Positions 44,603 through 53,308 of a stretch of DNA of 64,000 nucleotides are shown here, piece by piece. The DNA comes from Bryocella elongata. Lineage in GTDB: Bacteria; Acidobacteriota; Terriglobia; Terriglobales; Acidobacteriaceae. The stretch lies in contig NZ_FNVA01000009.1 of assembly GCF_900108185.1 (NCBI RefSeq), positions 186,001-250,000 of the forward strand, read 5' to 3'. Positions within the stretch are counted from its first letter, which is position 1. Each line of letters begins with the position of its first letter. Under the pieces are notes generated by a model. That model ran no database searches, had not been told where the DNA came from, and worked only from the letters and a program-made list of their open reading frames with translations. A program made the position numbers and the translations under genes.

Positions 44603-45136
44603 TTATGCCTGCAGGAACTGCACATCCAGCGTGATCGTGACGTCTTCCCCGATCAGGATGCCACCCGTTTCGAGCGCTGCGTTCCAGGTCAGGCCGAAGT
44701 CCTTGCGGTTGATCTTCGTCGTGGCCTCGAGGCCGATGCGGGTGTTGCCGTAGGGATCCTTGCCGGGAGCGCTGGGGCCTTCGACTTCGAACACCACCGG
44801 CTTGGTGACGCCGTGGACGGTCAGGTCGCCGGTCACCTTGTACTCGCCTTCGCCTTCCTTCTCGACCTTGGTGGACTTGAAGGTCATGTGGGTGTGCTTG
44901 TCGGCTTCGAAGAAGTCGGCGCTCTTGAGGTGGCCGTCGCGCTGCGGATCGCCGGTGCTGAGGGTGTCCATGTCGATGGTCGCTTCGATCGAGCTGTTGG
45001 CCGGATCGGTGGCGTCTTCGACGAGGGTTCCGGTAATCCCGCTGAAGGAGCCCTTCACGTTCGAGATCATCATGTGCTTTACCTTGAACGACGCGCTCGA
45101 GTGGGCGGGATCGATCTTCCAGGTGGTGGTCGACAT
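44603..45136 (-). CDS. YceI family lipid-binding-like protein
   Basis: A 177-residue YceI domain protein, an eight-stranded lipocalin-like barrel that binds polyisoprenoid-type ligands in characterised relatives. Signatures: WKIDPAHSSASFKVKHMMIS at the N-terminus, GTLVEDATDPANSSIEATID, HLKSADFFEADKHTHMTF and LTVHGVTKPVVFEVE. The ATG at 45136 has AAGGAG upstream; the longer frame from 45502 lies over the neighbouring hydrolase gene and is rejected. There is no signal peptide, so it is predicted cytoplasmic, as in the shorter YceI subgroup. It lies downstream of the quinone-defence genes, a frequent pairing in stress loci. Confidence 0.9.
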   Translation of the reverse strand: MSTTTWKIDPAHSSASFKVKHMMISNVKGSFSGITGTLVEDATDPANSSIEATIDMDTLSTGDPQRDGHLKSADFFEADKHTHMTFKSTKVEKEGEGEYKVTGDLTVHGVTKPVVFEVEGPSAPGKDPYGNTRIGLEATTKINRKDFGLTWNAALETGGILIGEDVTITLDVQFLQA

Positions 45137-45257
45137 TGCAATTCTCCTTTGGCGATTAGCCGATGTGGCATTCTGCCGGTGGTGTTTGGATGCCCGGCCC
45201 GAAGTCCGGCGTGACTCTTTCGGGTGGGGAAACGATGAAACTTCAGTAAAGGCGGTG

Positions 45258-45935
45258 TTACGCGAGAGCCTGGCGAAGCAGGTCTCTACCCAGCCAGATC
45301 TCGTCCTGCGTGATCGTGTGGGGCCGGCCGGGATAGCGCTTGGTCGTGACCTCGGCGCCCAGTTGGCGAAGCATCGCTGCAGACTCCTCCACCCGCGTCC
45401 AGGGCACGTGCGGATCGGGATCGCCGCTGAGCAGCAGAGCTGGCGTTCCGGCCAGAGGCGAGCCGCTGACTCCGGTACCCGACAGCTTCGTTCCGGGCGC
45501 ACCGATGAGGCCGCCGGTGAAGGCGATCAGCCCGGCGTATTTTGCCGGATGGCTCGCGACGAACTCCGTCGAAAGGCACGCACCCTGCGAGAAGCCTGCA
45601 ATCACGATGCGGTCCGGGCCGAAGCCCTTCTTCGCCAGCGACGCAACAATGGATTCGATCTTCGCCAGCGCCGAACTCAGGTACGGCTCGTTGGCCTCGC
45701 GCGGCGCGAGGAACGACTGAGGGTACCAGGTGTGTCCCGCGGCCTGCGGAGCGATAAAGGCCACGTCCGGCACGCTGAAGGCCTCGCCCAGGCCGAGGAT
45801 GTCCTCGGCCGAGGCTCCACGGCCGTGCAGCAGCACGACCGCAAGCTTTGCCTTGTCCAGTGGAGCGCCGGCCTGGAGCACCGGCGTTCCCGCATGCGGA
45901 TCAGCTACTTGTTTAGGATCGAGAGTCGCGTTCAT
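45258..45935 (-). CDS. Phospholipase/carboxylesterase-like alpha/beta hydrolase (MhqD-like)
   Basis: A 225-residue serine hydrolase of the carboxylesterase type. Motifs: VVLLHGRGASAEDILGL (oxyanion loop), GFSQGACLS with the nucleophile Ser, and late GDPDPHVPW and GRPHTIT giving the Asp and His. Its ATG overlaps the dioxygenase stop as ATGA. In Bacillus the paired MhqD hydrolase and MhqE/MhqO dioxygenases under MhqR handle quinones and catechols, and the same three parts occur here. Function by analogy only. Confidence 0.8.
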   Translation of the reverse strand: MNATLDPKQVADPHAGTPVLQAGAPLDKAKLAVVLLHGRGASAEDILGLGEAFSVPDVAFIAPQAAGHTWYPQSFLAPREANEPYLSSALAKIESIVASLAKKGFGPDRIVIAGFSQGACLSTEFVASHPAKYAGLIAFTGGLIGAPGTKLSGTGVSGSPLAGTPALLLSGDPDPHVPWTRVEESAAMLRQLGAEVTTKRYPGRPHTITQDEIWLGRDLLRQALA

Positions 45936-46921
45936 GCCTGCACCTCTTCCTTGGCTTCCGCCTTCACGGCCTTGTGGAGCGTGATCGGCGTCAGCGCCTT
46001 GTCGATCTGGTCATAGTGCGGCTGCAGCCAGGCCGGGACGCGGAGCGCCTCGCCGAGGGATTCGAGCGGTTCGTCCACGGCAAAGCCGGGGATGTCGGTG
46101 GCGAGCTCGAAGAGCACGCCGCCGGGCTCGCGGTAGTAGATGGAGCGGAAGTAGTCGCGGTCCATCACGGGCGAGACGCCGAGGCTCTCGCTGATGACCT
46201 TGAGCCACTCTTTCTGGTCCGCATAGTCCTCGCTGCGGAAGGCCACATGGTGCACGGTGCCCGCTCCCATCCGGCCACGCGGCGCGGCGGGATCGACGAC
46301 GACGTCGATGCGGTGCGCCAGGGCGTCGCCAGCGACCTCGAAGCGAACGCGGCGGCCCTCTTCGGCGACCTTGGAGTAGCCCATCAGCTTCAGGGCAGAC
46401 TCCGTCGGAGCGAGATTGCGCTCCAGCAGGGTGACGCCGTAGAAGCCGCGCACGGCGACCTCGTCCGGAACGTCAGCGAAGCGGGGGTTCGCGAAGGCGG
46501 ACTCAACCGCCGCAGCCTCGGCGTTGCCGACCAGCTCGATCTTCATGCCGTCGGGGTCCGAGAACTCGAGGACGACCTTGCCGAAGCGCTCATGCTTGGC
46601 TTCGATGCGGACGTCGTTGGCCTCCAGGCGTTGCTCCCAGTATTCGATCGCGCTGACCGGGACGCTGAAGGCGGTGTGCGAGACCTCTCCCGCACCGAGT
46701 GTGCCGCGATTGGCGTTCGGCCAGGGGAAGAAGGTGAGGATCGTGCCCGGCTTGCCGGCGTCGTCGCCGAAGTAGAAGTGATAGGTGCCGGGATCGTCAA
46801 AGTTGACGGTCTTCTTCACGAAGCGGAGACCCAGGACCTGGGTATAGAAGTCGAGATTGCGCTGCGGGTCGCTGGCGATCGCTGTAACGTGGTGGAGTCC
46901 TACGATGGGCTTGGTGGCCAT
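45932..46921 (-). CDS. Ring-cleaving dioxygenase, glyoxalase superfamily (MhqO/MhqE-like)
   Basis: A 329-residue extradiol-type dioxygenase with two vicinal-oxygen-chelate modules. The likely Fe(II) ligands are in GLHHVTAIASDPQ, VHHVAFRSEDY and GVLFELATD (a 2-His-1-Glu set). The ATG at 46921 has AAGGAG 10 nt upstream and is preferred over the start at 47011, which runs into the divergent promoter. Relatives open hydroquinone-type rings and are induced by quinones. It is coupled to the hydrolase gene and faces a MarR regulator. Confidence 0.85.
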   Translation of the reverse strand: MATKPIVGLHHVTAIASDPQRNLDFYTQVLGLRFVKKTVNFDDPGTYHFYFGDDAGKPGTILTFFPWPNANRGTLGAGEVSHTAFSVPVSAIEYWEQRLEANDVRIEAKHERFGKVVLEFSDPDGMKIELVGNAEAAAVESAFANPRFADVPDEVAVRGFYGVTLLERNLAPTESALKLMGYSKVAEEGRRVRFEVAGDALAHRIDVVVDPAAPRGRMGAGTVHHVAFRSEDYADQKEWLKVISESLGVSPVMDRDYFRSIYYREPGGVLFELATDIPGFAVDEPLESLGEALRVPAWLQPHYDQIDKALTPITLHKAVKAEAKEEVQA

Positions 46922-46960
46922 GGCTGTTTTTCTCCTTCGTGCCATTTCTCTTACGCTCAA

Positions 46961-46977
46961 TATGATTCGACATCGAA
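46961..46977. promoter_or_regulatory. Candidate MarR operator in the divergent Mhq-like promoter
   Basis: A perfect 12-bp palindrome, TTCGA-CA-TCGAA (46966-46977), overlaps a plus-strand TATGAT (46961-46966). It lies midway between the dioxygenase and MarR genes, the usual position of an autoregulated MarR site. The TCGAA half-site also occurs in the Bacillus MhqR operator. Confidence 0.55.
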
Positions 46978-47094
46978 GTAAAAGATTCAGACGGTCCAGC
47001 TGGATTCGCAAGCTGCTGATTCCAGATGGAGCTCGCCAGGGCCAGAAGAATCGTTTGCATCTTGCTTCGACGCCGAAGCATCCTTCAGAGTGCC

Positions 47095-47622
47095 ATGTCG
47101 AAGACAGAACAGACCGGGAATGACACTACGGGGCCGAAGCTCTGGGTGGTTCTCGCGCGGGCGTATGGGGCCCTCGCGCACTATGTAGAGCAGTGCATCG
47201 CAGCCGAGGGCCTTTGCCTGAGCGACTTCATGATGCTGGAGGTGCTGCTGCACAAGGGCCCGCTGAGCATCTCGGCTATCGGGGAGAAGGTGCTACTGAC
47301 CAACGCCTCCATGACCGCCGCGACCGACCGGCTGGAGAAGCGGGGCTTTGTCGAGCGGCACAACTCCGAGGAAGACCGGCGCAGCAAGATCGTGACGCTG
47401 ACGCCTGAGGGCCGCACCTTTATCAGCGAGCTCTACGAACGGCACGTGAAGGATATTGAGGCGGTGACTTCGGTCCTGAGCCAGAAAGAACAGAACAAGA
47501 TGCGCGGACTGCTGAAGACGCTGGGGCTGGCGGCCAAAGAGGCTTCGGAACGGAAGCGCGAGGCTGCCGACGCCGAAGCGAGCGCACCTATTAAGGACCG
47601 CGCGCGCGTAAAGAAAGCCTGA
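47095..47622 (+). CDS. MarR family transcriptional regulator (MhqR-like)
   Basis: A 175-residue winged-helix repressor. The core is LSISAIGEKVLLTNASMTAA (recognition region) followed by RLEKRGFVERHNSEEDRRSK, the typical wing and basic motif. The C-terminus is a charged Lys/Arg/Ala tail. I take the ATG at 47095 rather than 47026, as the earlier residues look non-coding. It is divergent from the dioxygenase-esterase pair, which suggests it represses both them and itself in response to quinone or phenolic electrophiles. There is no obvious Cys pair for redox sensing, so ligand binding is more likely than thiol oxidation. Confidence 0.88.
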   Translation: MSKTEQTGNDTTGPKLWVVLARAYGALAHYVEQCIAAEGLCLSDFMMLEVLLHKGPLSISAIGEKVLLTNASMTAATDRLEKRGFVERHNSEEDRRSKIVTLTPEGRTFISELYERHVKDIEAVTSVLSQKEQNKMRGLLKTLGLAAKEASERKREAADAEASAPIKDRARVKKA

Positions 47623-47639
47623 GCCAGTCGAACGGCGGC

Positions 47640-47954
47640 CTAGCCCTTGACCTGAACCCGGCCGCCCTCGACCTGAACGGGGAACATCTTCAGGTGTTCC
47701 CCCGGCGAGGACACGCACTCGCCGGTAAGCGCATTGAAGACCATGCCGTGCCAGGGGCAGGAGAAGGTGTGGTCGGACGCGATCTCGGCGCGGGCCATGG
47801 AGAGCCCCATGTGGGGGCATTCGTCCAACAGGCAGCGGATCTCGTCTCCGGCGCGGACAAAGAGGACATCCTTGCCGCTGACCTTCCCGCGCAGTGGCCG
47901 TGCCTCGGGAATCTCGCTGACGAGGGGCCCAGTCACCCAGTGTTGATCCGACAA
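47640..47954 (-). CDS. Rieske [2Fe-2S] ferredoxin-like protein
   Basis: A 104-residue stand-alone Rieske domain. Cluster ligands are visible in DECPHMG (Cys-x-His) and FSCPWHGMVF (Cys-x2-His). There is no signal peptide or membrane helix, so it is soluble. It resembles ferredoxins of aromatic dioxygenase systems or the small nitrite reductase subunit NirD. It converges on the MarR gene with a 17-bp gap, and no oxygenase partner is adjacent, so its partner is unknown. Confidence 0.88.
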   Translation of the reverse strand: MSDQHWVTGPLVSEIPEARPLRGKVSGKDVLFVRAGDEIRCLLDECPHMGLSMARAEIASDHTFSCPWHGMVFNALTGECVSSPGEHLKMFPVQVEGGRVQVKG

Positions 47955-47990
47955 CCAAACCTCCTGATGTAGCCGCGGCTCGCCCTGAGG

Positions 47991-49097
47991 CTACGGCTTC
48001 TGCTTCGCGATGCCGCCGCTGGTGACGTGGCGGAGGATGAACTCCTGGAAGAGAGTCCCGATGGCGCCTTCGCCGATGCCGATGATGCTGTTGGTCAAAC
48101 GGACCTGGGCGCTCTGCTGGCTGGTGGCCGGGTAGTAAAGCGTCGAGATCTCCGCCGAACCAATGTTCCCCAGGACATTGGAGAAGTTCGGCTGCCAGTG
48201 GCCGTTGTCCCCTTTGCACATCACCGTGGTCGAGATGGCATACAGGGCCCGGTGCACGACGTTGCCGTGCCCCAGGTAGAAATAGCGCGGGTCCTGGTGG
48301 AAGAGTGATGGGAAAAAGGCCGCGCCCAGGAAGGTTGCGGAGAGCTTGTCGCCGTAGGTTGCGGCGTAGCGCTGGCCGTACCCTCCCATTCCCTGCCCGT
48401 AGCCGGAAAAGTTGTTGTTGGCCTGCTCGATACCCGCGGTGACGCCGGTGGTGAAGAAGGTGACGGGGTCGACGCTGACGACGGCGGCCAACTTGAACTT
48501 CTGCTTGCGGGTCAGCGGCATGGGGTGCTTCTCGTAGCTGACGAAGAAGTTGGGCAACACGCCAAGGATGCGCTGGTGCTCTTCGTTGGTGATCTGCTGT
48601 TCGGCCAGGTCCTCCACCGTGATGGCGGTGACAGCGGTGGTGATCTCCTCAACGCCCAGTTCCACTCGTTCAAGGATCACAGCCTGCTGCGGCGCAACGT
48701 CAAAATCCTTCACTTTCCATGGGGAGAAGCCCTTGGCCGAGATGTGCACACGGTAGGTACCCGCCGGCACCCTCTCGAACCTGTAGGCTCCTGCCTGATC
48801 GGTGACGCTCTCGGTGTGAGTCTCGCCGGTCCTGGCGTTGATCAGCGTCACTTTCGCGTTGGGGATCAGTGCTCCGTCGATGTCCGTGACTTCGCCACCT
48901 ACCGTTCCAGCGTCGGGAGCATCGGGGAGCTCTACTGCGGGAGTTCCCAGGGCAGTCGGCGGCGGCGCGGCGTTCGGTGCAGGGACAGGACGCTGAGCAG
49001 GCAATCGCCCCACCGCACCGAGCAGCACGCCCGCACCCAGCGTCAGCCAGAAGGGGCGGGGCCGCGATCTGCGCTGCAGCCGGATGAAACGATGCAT
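47991..49097 (-). CDS. Exported carboxypeptidase-regulatory-domain protein, Acidobacteriota-type
   Basis: A 368-residue protein from the ATG at 49097 (AAAGGG upstream). The longer frame from 49469 overlaps the divergent gene. The signal sequence (WLTLGAGVLLGAVGRLPAQ) is followed by a Pro/Ala linker, then a CarboxypepD_reg-like domain (GGEVTDIDGALIPNAKVTLI, AGTYRVHISAKGFSPWKVKD). The remainder contains GYGQGMGGYGQRYAATYGDK and FHQDPRYFYLG and looks like an envelope-associated domain common in this phylum. Function is unknown. Confidence 0.7.
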   Translation of the reverse strand: MHRFIRLQRRSRPRPFWLTLGAGVLLGAVGRLPAQRPVPAPNAAPPPTALGTPAVELPDAPDAGTVGGEVTDIDGALIPNAKVTLINARTGETHTESVTDQAGAYRFERVPAGTYRVHISAKGFSPWKVKDFDVAPQQAVILERVELGVEEITTAVTAITVEDLAEQQITNEEHQRILGVLPNFFVSYEKHPMPLTRKQKFKLAAVVSVDPVTFFTTGVTAGIEQANNNFSGYGQGMGGYGQRYAATYGDKLSATFLGAAFFPSLFHQDPRYFYLGHGNVVHRALYAISTTVMCKGDNGHWQPNFSNVLGNIGSAEISTLYYPATSQQSAQVRLTNSIIGIGEGAIGTLFQEFILRHVTSGGIAKQKP

Positions 49098-49269
49098 AAG
49101 GCCCTTTCGTGACGAGGAGGGTAAGGGGCCAACTCTCGCCGGGACAATGACTCGTGGCACGCATGGCTCACGTAACTCAGAGGATACCCGCAGTCTGATG
49201 GACGGCAACAGGACCCAAATGGTTGCGGGGAGCAACGGACATGCGCCAGTGCGGTAGCCTTGAGTGCAG

Positions 49270-50301
49270 ATGCGCGCCTTCGTGTCCTTGCCGTTCGCTT
49301 CACCCCTGCTGTTCGCTTTGAGCTTGCTGCCCGCCGCGGCGCTCCCTGCCTGTGCGCAGCAGCCTTCTCCGCAGGCGATGGGGACGATCTCGACGGCCGA
49401 CGCGAAGATTGCCGGCGGCCTGGAGGTGCTGGGATCGAAGGCCCAACTGGTCAGCAATGCGTCCATCACGGCCTATGACCACACGGCGGAGTTGGACCTC
49501 AACCGCGGCGGCGATGTGCTGGTGTGCTCAACGAGCCAGTTCCACCTGCTGCGTGCCGGGGTTGGCCCGGCACTGCTCTTCGGGCTGGATCGCGGCGCCA
49601 TCGAGATTCACGCGAAGACCGCACAGGACGATCTGATCCTGACGCCGGACCTGCGCTTCACGCTGGAGACCGGCGGCACGCTGAACCTGAGCCTGCGCGT
49701 GACCCGCAACGGCGACACCTGCGTCGACAACGCCGGGGCTAACGCTCCGACGATGCTGCTGAATGACTCGTTCTCCGCAGCGGTCTATCGTCTGACGGCC
49801 GGGCAGCATGTGCTCTTTGAGCATGGCAGCCTGCGCGAGGTGGTGGACAGCGAGACCTCCGCTTGTGGTTGTCCGGAGCCAACGCCGATCCCGGGTTCGA
49901 TCTCGGCCAGCGCCGCAGCAGCGATGACGCCAGCCCAGCGCGCGGCGCTGGAGCACCCGTTTCCCGCCGCAGCCAGCCAGGATCTGGCCACGACGCCAGC
50001 ACCGGCAATCGAGCCACAGAAGCCTGGTGAGGCTCACGTGCAGATCTCGTCGACGCTGGTGTACACGCCGGGGCAAGCTCCTCCGGCGGAGAGCTCTCCT
50101 GCGGGCGAAATGCCCGTGTCGCCGACCGGAGAGCCGCCGGCCTATGCCAGCCCCAGCGGCAAAGGACCCGACCAGGGGCCGCCGCCGCAGACGCCGCCAG
50201 CGCCAAAGGACTTCTTCCACGCCATCGGCAGGTTCTTCCATCGCATCTTCCATCCGGGAGACAAGAAAGCCGACCCTACAACGACCACCCTGCAGAAGTA
50301 G
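49270..50301 (+). CDS. Secreted protein of unknown function with Pro-rich tail
   Basis: About 343 residues; family not recognised. The signal peptide (LLFALSLLPAAALPACAQQ) is followed by a beta-rich domain to about residue 190 (SNASITAYDHTAELDLNRGG, LRAGVGPALLFGLDRGAIEI), which resembles a FecR-like fold only loosely. A long Pro/Ala/Ser-rich linker follows, then a basic amphipathic end with FFHAIGRFFHRIFHPGDKK. GTG at 49264 is an alternative start, and neither has a clear ribosome site. It is divergent from the carboxypeptidase-regulatory-domain protein. Confidence 0.65.
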   Translation: MRAFVSLPFASPLLFALSLLPAAALPACAQQPSPQAMGTISTADAKIAGGLEVLGSKAQLVSNASITAYDHTAELDLNRGGDVLVCSTSQFHLLRAGVGPALLFGLDRGAIEIHAKTAQDDLILTPDLRFTLETGGTLNLSLRVTRNGDTCVDNAGANAPTMLLNDSFSAAVYRLTAGQHVLFEHGSLREVVDSETSACGCPEPTPIPGSISASAAAAMTPAQRAALEHPFPAAASQDLATTPAPAIEPQKPGEAHVQISSTLVYTPGQAPPAESSPAGEMPVSPTGEPPAYASPSGKGPDQGPPPQTPPAPKDFFHAIGRFFHRIFHPGDKKADPTTTTLQK

Positions 50302-50399
50302 CGGGATCACTGGACACCTTCCACACCGCTCCGATACCTTGCGGAGGCTCGCGCGCATCTCCATGGCACGCACCTCAATACCGCAAAGGGACCGGACGA

Positions 50400-51755
50400 A
50401 TGAACAGGCGAGAGTTCTTGAAGACGACCAGCTCCATCACCGCAGGCGCCATGCTTACCGGAAGTTCGGTTGCCCAGAGCGTGACCGCACCACACCAGGG
50501 TGCGCACACCAACTGGGCGGGTAACTATACCTTCACCGCACCCCAAGTGGACCACCCGGCCAGCGCGGAGGAGGTGCGGAAGCTCGTGGTGGCGGCGAAG
50601 CATGCCAAAGCTCTCGGCTCCGGGCACTCGTTCAATAACATTGCGGATACGGCCGGCGACCAGCTGGGAATGCTAACGCTCGGCGGCATGGCGCTGGACG
50701 CGCAGGGCAAGACAGTCACCGTGGGAGCGGGCGTGAAGTATGGCCAGTTCGCTCCGTGGCTGGACCAGCAGGGGTTTGCGGTACACAACCTCGCTTCCCT
50801 GCCGCATGTGACGGTGGCCGGAGCGTGCGCCACCGGGACGCATGGATCGGGCATCCGCAACGGATGCCTGTCGACGGCGGTGGAAGCCTTCGAACTAGTG
50901 GACGCAAGTGGCGAAGTGCATACGATCTCGCGGGCGGCCAATCCGGATATCTTTCCGGGCGCGGTCGTCGCGCTGGGAGCGCTGGGAGTAGTGACAAGAA
51001 CGACGTTGCGCGTCGTGCCACGCTTCGACATCGCGCAGGTGGTGTACGAGAATCTCTCCTTTGACCAGCTCGAGCACAACTTCGACGCGATCATGGGATC
51101 CGGCTACTCGGTGTCGCTGTTCACGACGTGGCAGGGACATCGCGCGAATCAGGTCTGGCTGAAGCAGCTTCCTGGAGACCATACGCCGCTGCCGGGCAAC
51201 TATCCGGCAGAGCTCTATGGCGCGTCGATGCAGGTGACGAAGCTGCATCCGGTCCCCGGCCACGAGGCTACGGCGTGCACCGATCAGTTCGGCCAGCCCG
51301 GCCCCTGGTATGAGCGGCTGCCGCACTTCAAGATGAACTTCACTCCTTCGAGCGGCAACGAGATCCAGACCGAGTACTTCGTTCCGCGGGAACACGCGTA
51401 CCAGGCGATCCTGGCGGTGGAGAAGCTGCGCGACAGGATCACGCCGCACCTGTTCATCACCGAGCTGCGCTGCATCGCAGCGGATGACCTATGGATGAGC
51501 ATGGCCTACCAACAGGACTCGCTGGCCATCCACTTCACCTGGAAGCCCGAACCGGCAGCCGTAAACGCGGTGATTCCGCTGATCGAGCAGGCGCTGAAGC
51601 CGTTCCGCCCCCGGCCGCACTGGGCGAAGGTGAATACGATTCCTGCCAGCGATCTGAAGGCGGCTTACCCGCGCTATGGCGACTTCGTGGCGCTGGTGAA
51701 GAAGTTCGATCCGCAGGGCAAGTTCCGGAACGCGTACCTGGAGCGAGTTCTGTAA
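50400..51755 (+). CDS. FAD-linked alditol/xylitol-oxidase-like enzyme, Tat-exported
   Basis: A 451-residue vanillyl-alcohol-oxidase-family flavoprotein. The Tat signal (MNRREFLKTTSS) is notable because characterised Streptomyces AldO is not Tat-dependent. The FAD domain has ALGSGHSFN, where the His aligns with the covalently flavinylated residue of AldO, and SLPHVTVAGACATGTHGSG. The C-terminal substrate domain ends HWAKVNT and FVALVKKFDPQGKFRNAYL, typical of alditol oxidases. It probably oxidises polyols with release of hydrogen peroxide outside the cytoplasm. AAGGGA precedes the ATG. Confidence 0.88.
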   Translation: MNRREFLKTTSSITAGAMLTGSSVAQSVTAPHQGAHTNWAGNYTFTAPQVDHPASAEEVRKLVVAAKHAKALGSGHSFNNIADTAGDQLGMLTLGGMALDAQGKTVTVGAGVKYGQFAPWLDQQGFAVHNLASLPHVTVAGACATGTHGSGIRNGCLSTAVEAFELVDASGEVHTISRAANPDIFPGAVVALGALGVVTRTTLRVVPRFDIAQVVYENLSFDQLEHNFDAIMGSGYSVSLFTTWQGHRANQVWLKQLPGDHTPLPGNYPAELYGASMQVTKLHPVPGHEATACTDQFGQPGPWYERLPHFKMNFTPSSGNEIQTEYFVPREHAYQAILAVEKLRDRITPHLFITELRCIAADDLWMSMAYQQDSLAIHFTWKPEPAAVNAVIPLIEQALKPFRPRPHWAKVNTIPASDLKAAYPRYGDFVALVKKFDPQGKFRNAYLERVL

Positions 51756-51761
51756 TGGTGT

Positions 51762-52688
51762 CTAGCGGGACGCGTGGTCTCGATTGACCGTAGCGACCTG
51801 GGCGTCGGCGGCGTGCGATCCACTTTCAAGGATGCTGACAGCTTCGGGGATCGAAAGGCTGGCGTCGAGGTAATGGAAGTCCAGCCGATGGACATTGGTG
51901 TTGTGCGTGATGGTCTTGAACAGCAGCGCGTGTCCGCGGATGTCGGTGTGCACGCGCGTCATGCGCCAGTTGCCGTCTGCCTCTGCGCGGTCGCTGGAGA
52001 AGTTGCTGCCCGCGAGGATATTGATGAGCCCGAAGCCGATGGAGACGTTGCTGGCCAGGTGCCCCTCGAGGTGGATCAGGCGCTTCTGCTTGTCGTCGAT
52101 GGAGAACCAGCCGCTCATGCCGTGGAGGACCTTCTCGGCCATGCTGGTTGGTGAGTAGGCCGGGTTGGGGCGGAACTCGATGCGCCACACACCATTGTTG
52201 AGGGTGACGTTTTCCAGGATGAAGCAGCGCGGCAGGCTGTCGAGCATCTGCCGGGCGCGCAGCTCGTCGTTCTGCTGTGCGGCCTCAAAGCGATCGAATG
52301 ATGCAGGGTCCCTGACGATGGCGTCGAGGCGCCGGCGCTCGGACGCGGCGCGATCAGGACTAAGCGGCTGACCGTCGACCTGTTCAAGGATCGCCAGCTT
52401 GCCTCGGCCGGTTTCGAGGATATGTTCCCTCCAGAGGTGGCCGCCGGTGCGTTCGGAGCGCTCCTCGTTCCAGTATTCGTAGCGATCCGGATGCGGCAAC
52501 TGTTCCTGCCGGACCATCTCCTGGACAAGCTTGAGTGGCGTTGAGGTGGAATCCGGCTCCGCAGCGTGGACGGTGGCGGCTGGGCAGAGGAGCAACAGGG
52601 TTGCAGCGCCGGCGAGGCATCGGAAGCAAAGACGGAGGTCGAGCTTCAGATTGCGCCGTTCGCGCTCGCGAAGAGACTGCTCAATCAT
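51762..52688 (-). CDS. Secreted protein of unknown function (308 residues)
   Basis: Family not recognised. A charged N-terminus precedes a signal segment (CLAGAATLLLLCPAATVHA), then a mature region with paired beta strands (RGKLAILEQVDGQPLSPD, GMSGWFSIDDKQKRLIHLEG, LIHLEGHLASNVSIGFGLIN), resembling an outer-membrane-lipoprotein-sorting-like beta fold. AGGAG is 7 nt before the ATG. It converges on the alditol oxidase gene with a 6-bp gap. Confidence 0.65.
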   Translation of the reverse strand: MIEQSLRERERRNLKLDLRLCFRCLAGAATLLLLCPAATVHAAEPDSTSTPLKLVQEMVRQEQLPHPDRYEYWNEERSERTGGHLWREHILETGRGKLAILEQVDGQPLSPDRAASERRRLDAIVRDPASFDRFEAAQQNDELRARQMLDSLPRCFILENVTLNNGVWRIEFRPNPAYSPTSMAEKVLHGMSGWFSIDDKQKRLIHLEGHLASNVSIGFGLINILAGSNFSSDRAEADGNWRMTRVHTDIRGHALLFKTITHNTNVHRLDFHYLDASLSIPEAVSILESGSHAADAQVATVNRDHASR

Positions 52689-53308
52689 GGGTCAGCTCCT
52701 GGTCATCGCTGGAGGAATGCCGCCGTCAGCATTGCCTTTTCAGCCTGATTCTTACGGAGATGGTTGAGAGTGCACGTTAATCTCCGGTTTTTTCCGGGTT
52801 AACAGGTGACTTGTCGTGCTGTTTGGGAGCAATCCGGGCCCAGCGCTGATCCAGGGGAAGCCGACGACGACCCTCCGGCGCGGCGGGAAGGGACCGATCC
52901 GGAGACCGCGTTCCTGATCCCGCATCCGGGGAGGATGAAGTCTCAGGGGATACCCCCTTCCCCTCATTTTGCTCAAAGTCTTCAGGCGGAAGACCTTAGT
53001 GACGGACTTCCATTCCATTCTTGCGGTGGCTGCGATCCGGCGGGACCGGAACTGGCTCTACTTCCATGATAGCGAGTCCAGCAGGTTACTACGCCACTTG
53101 TCGCCAAGCCACTTGTCACTGGGCCACGTGTCGTTGGAGCACTTCAGCGCGTGCGAGCGGCGTCAGAGAATCCTCTTTCGGGGAAGCGGTCGGAGGGTTT
53201 GGAGCGGTACCGGAAGGGTGGCTGCCCCTCGGCTACAATGGTGGGCAGGGCTCGCGTGGGTTCTTCCGTGTGCCCGCATATCCGATCCGACCCCTTTAGG
53301 AGTTTCCA
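52689..53308. other. 620-bp intergenic region upstream of efp
   Basis: No gene is supported; plus-strand frames here lack ribosome sites and protein-like composition. It contains three tandem 15-bp repeats at 53094-53138 and a possible -10 box (TACAAT, 53234-53239) before efp. Confidence 0.6.
53094..53138 (+). repeat. Three tandem 15-bp imperfect repeats
   Basis: CCACTTGTC begins at 53094 and 53109 and CCACGTGTC at 53124, an exact 15-nt period with the rest of each unit less conserved. It may be a regulator-binding array or chance. Confidence 0.5.
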
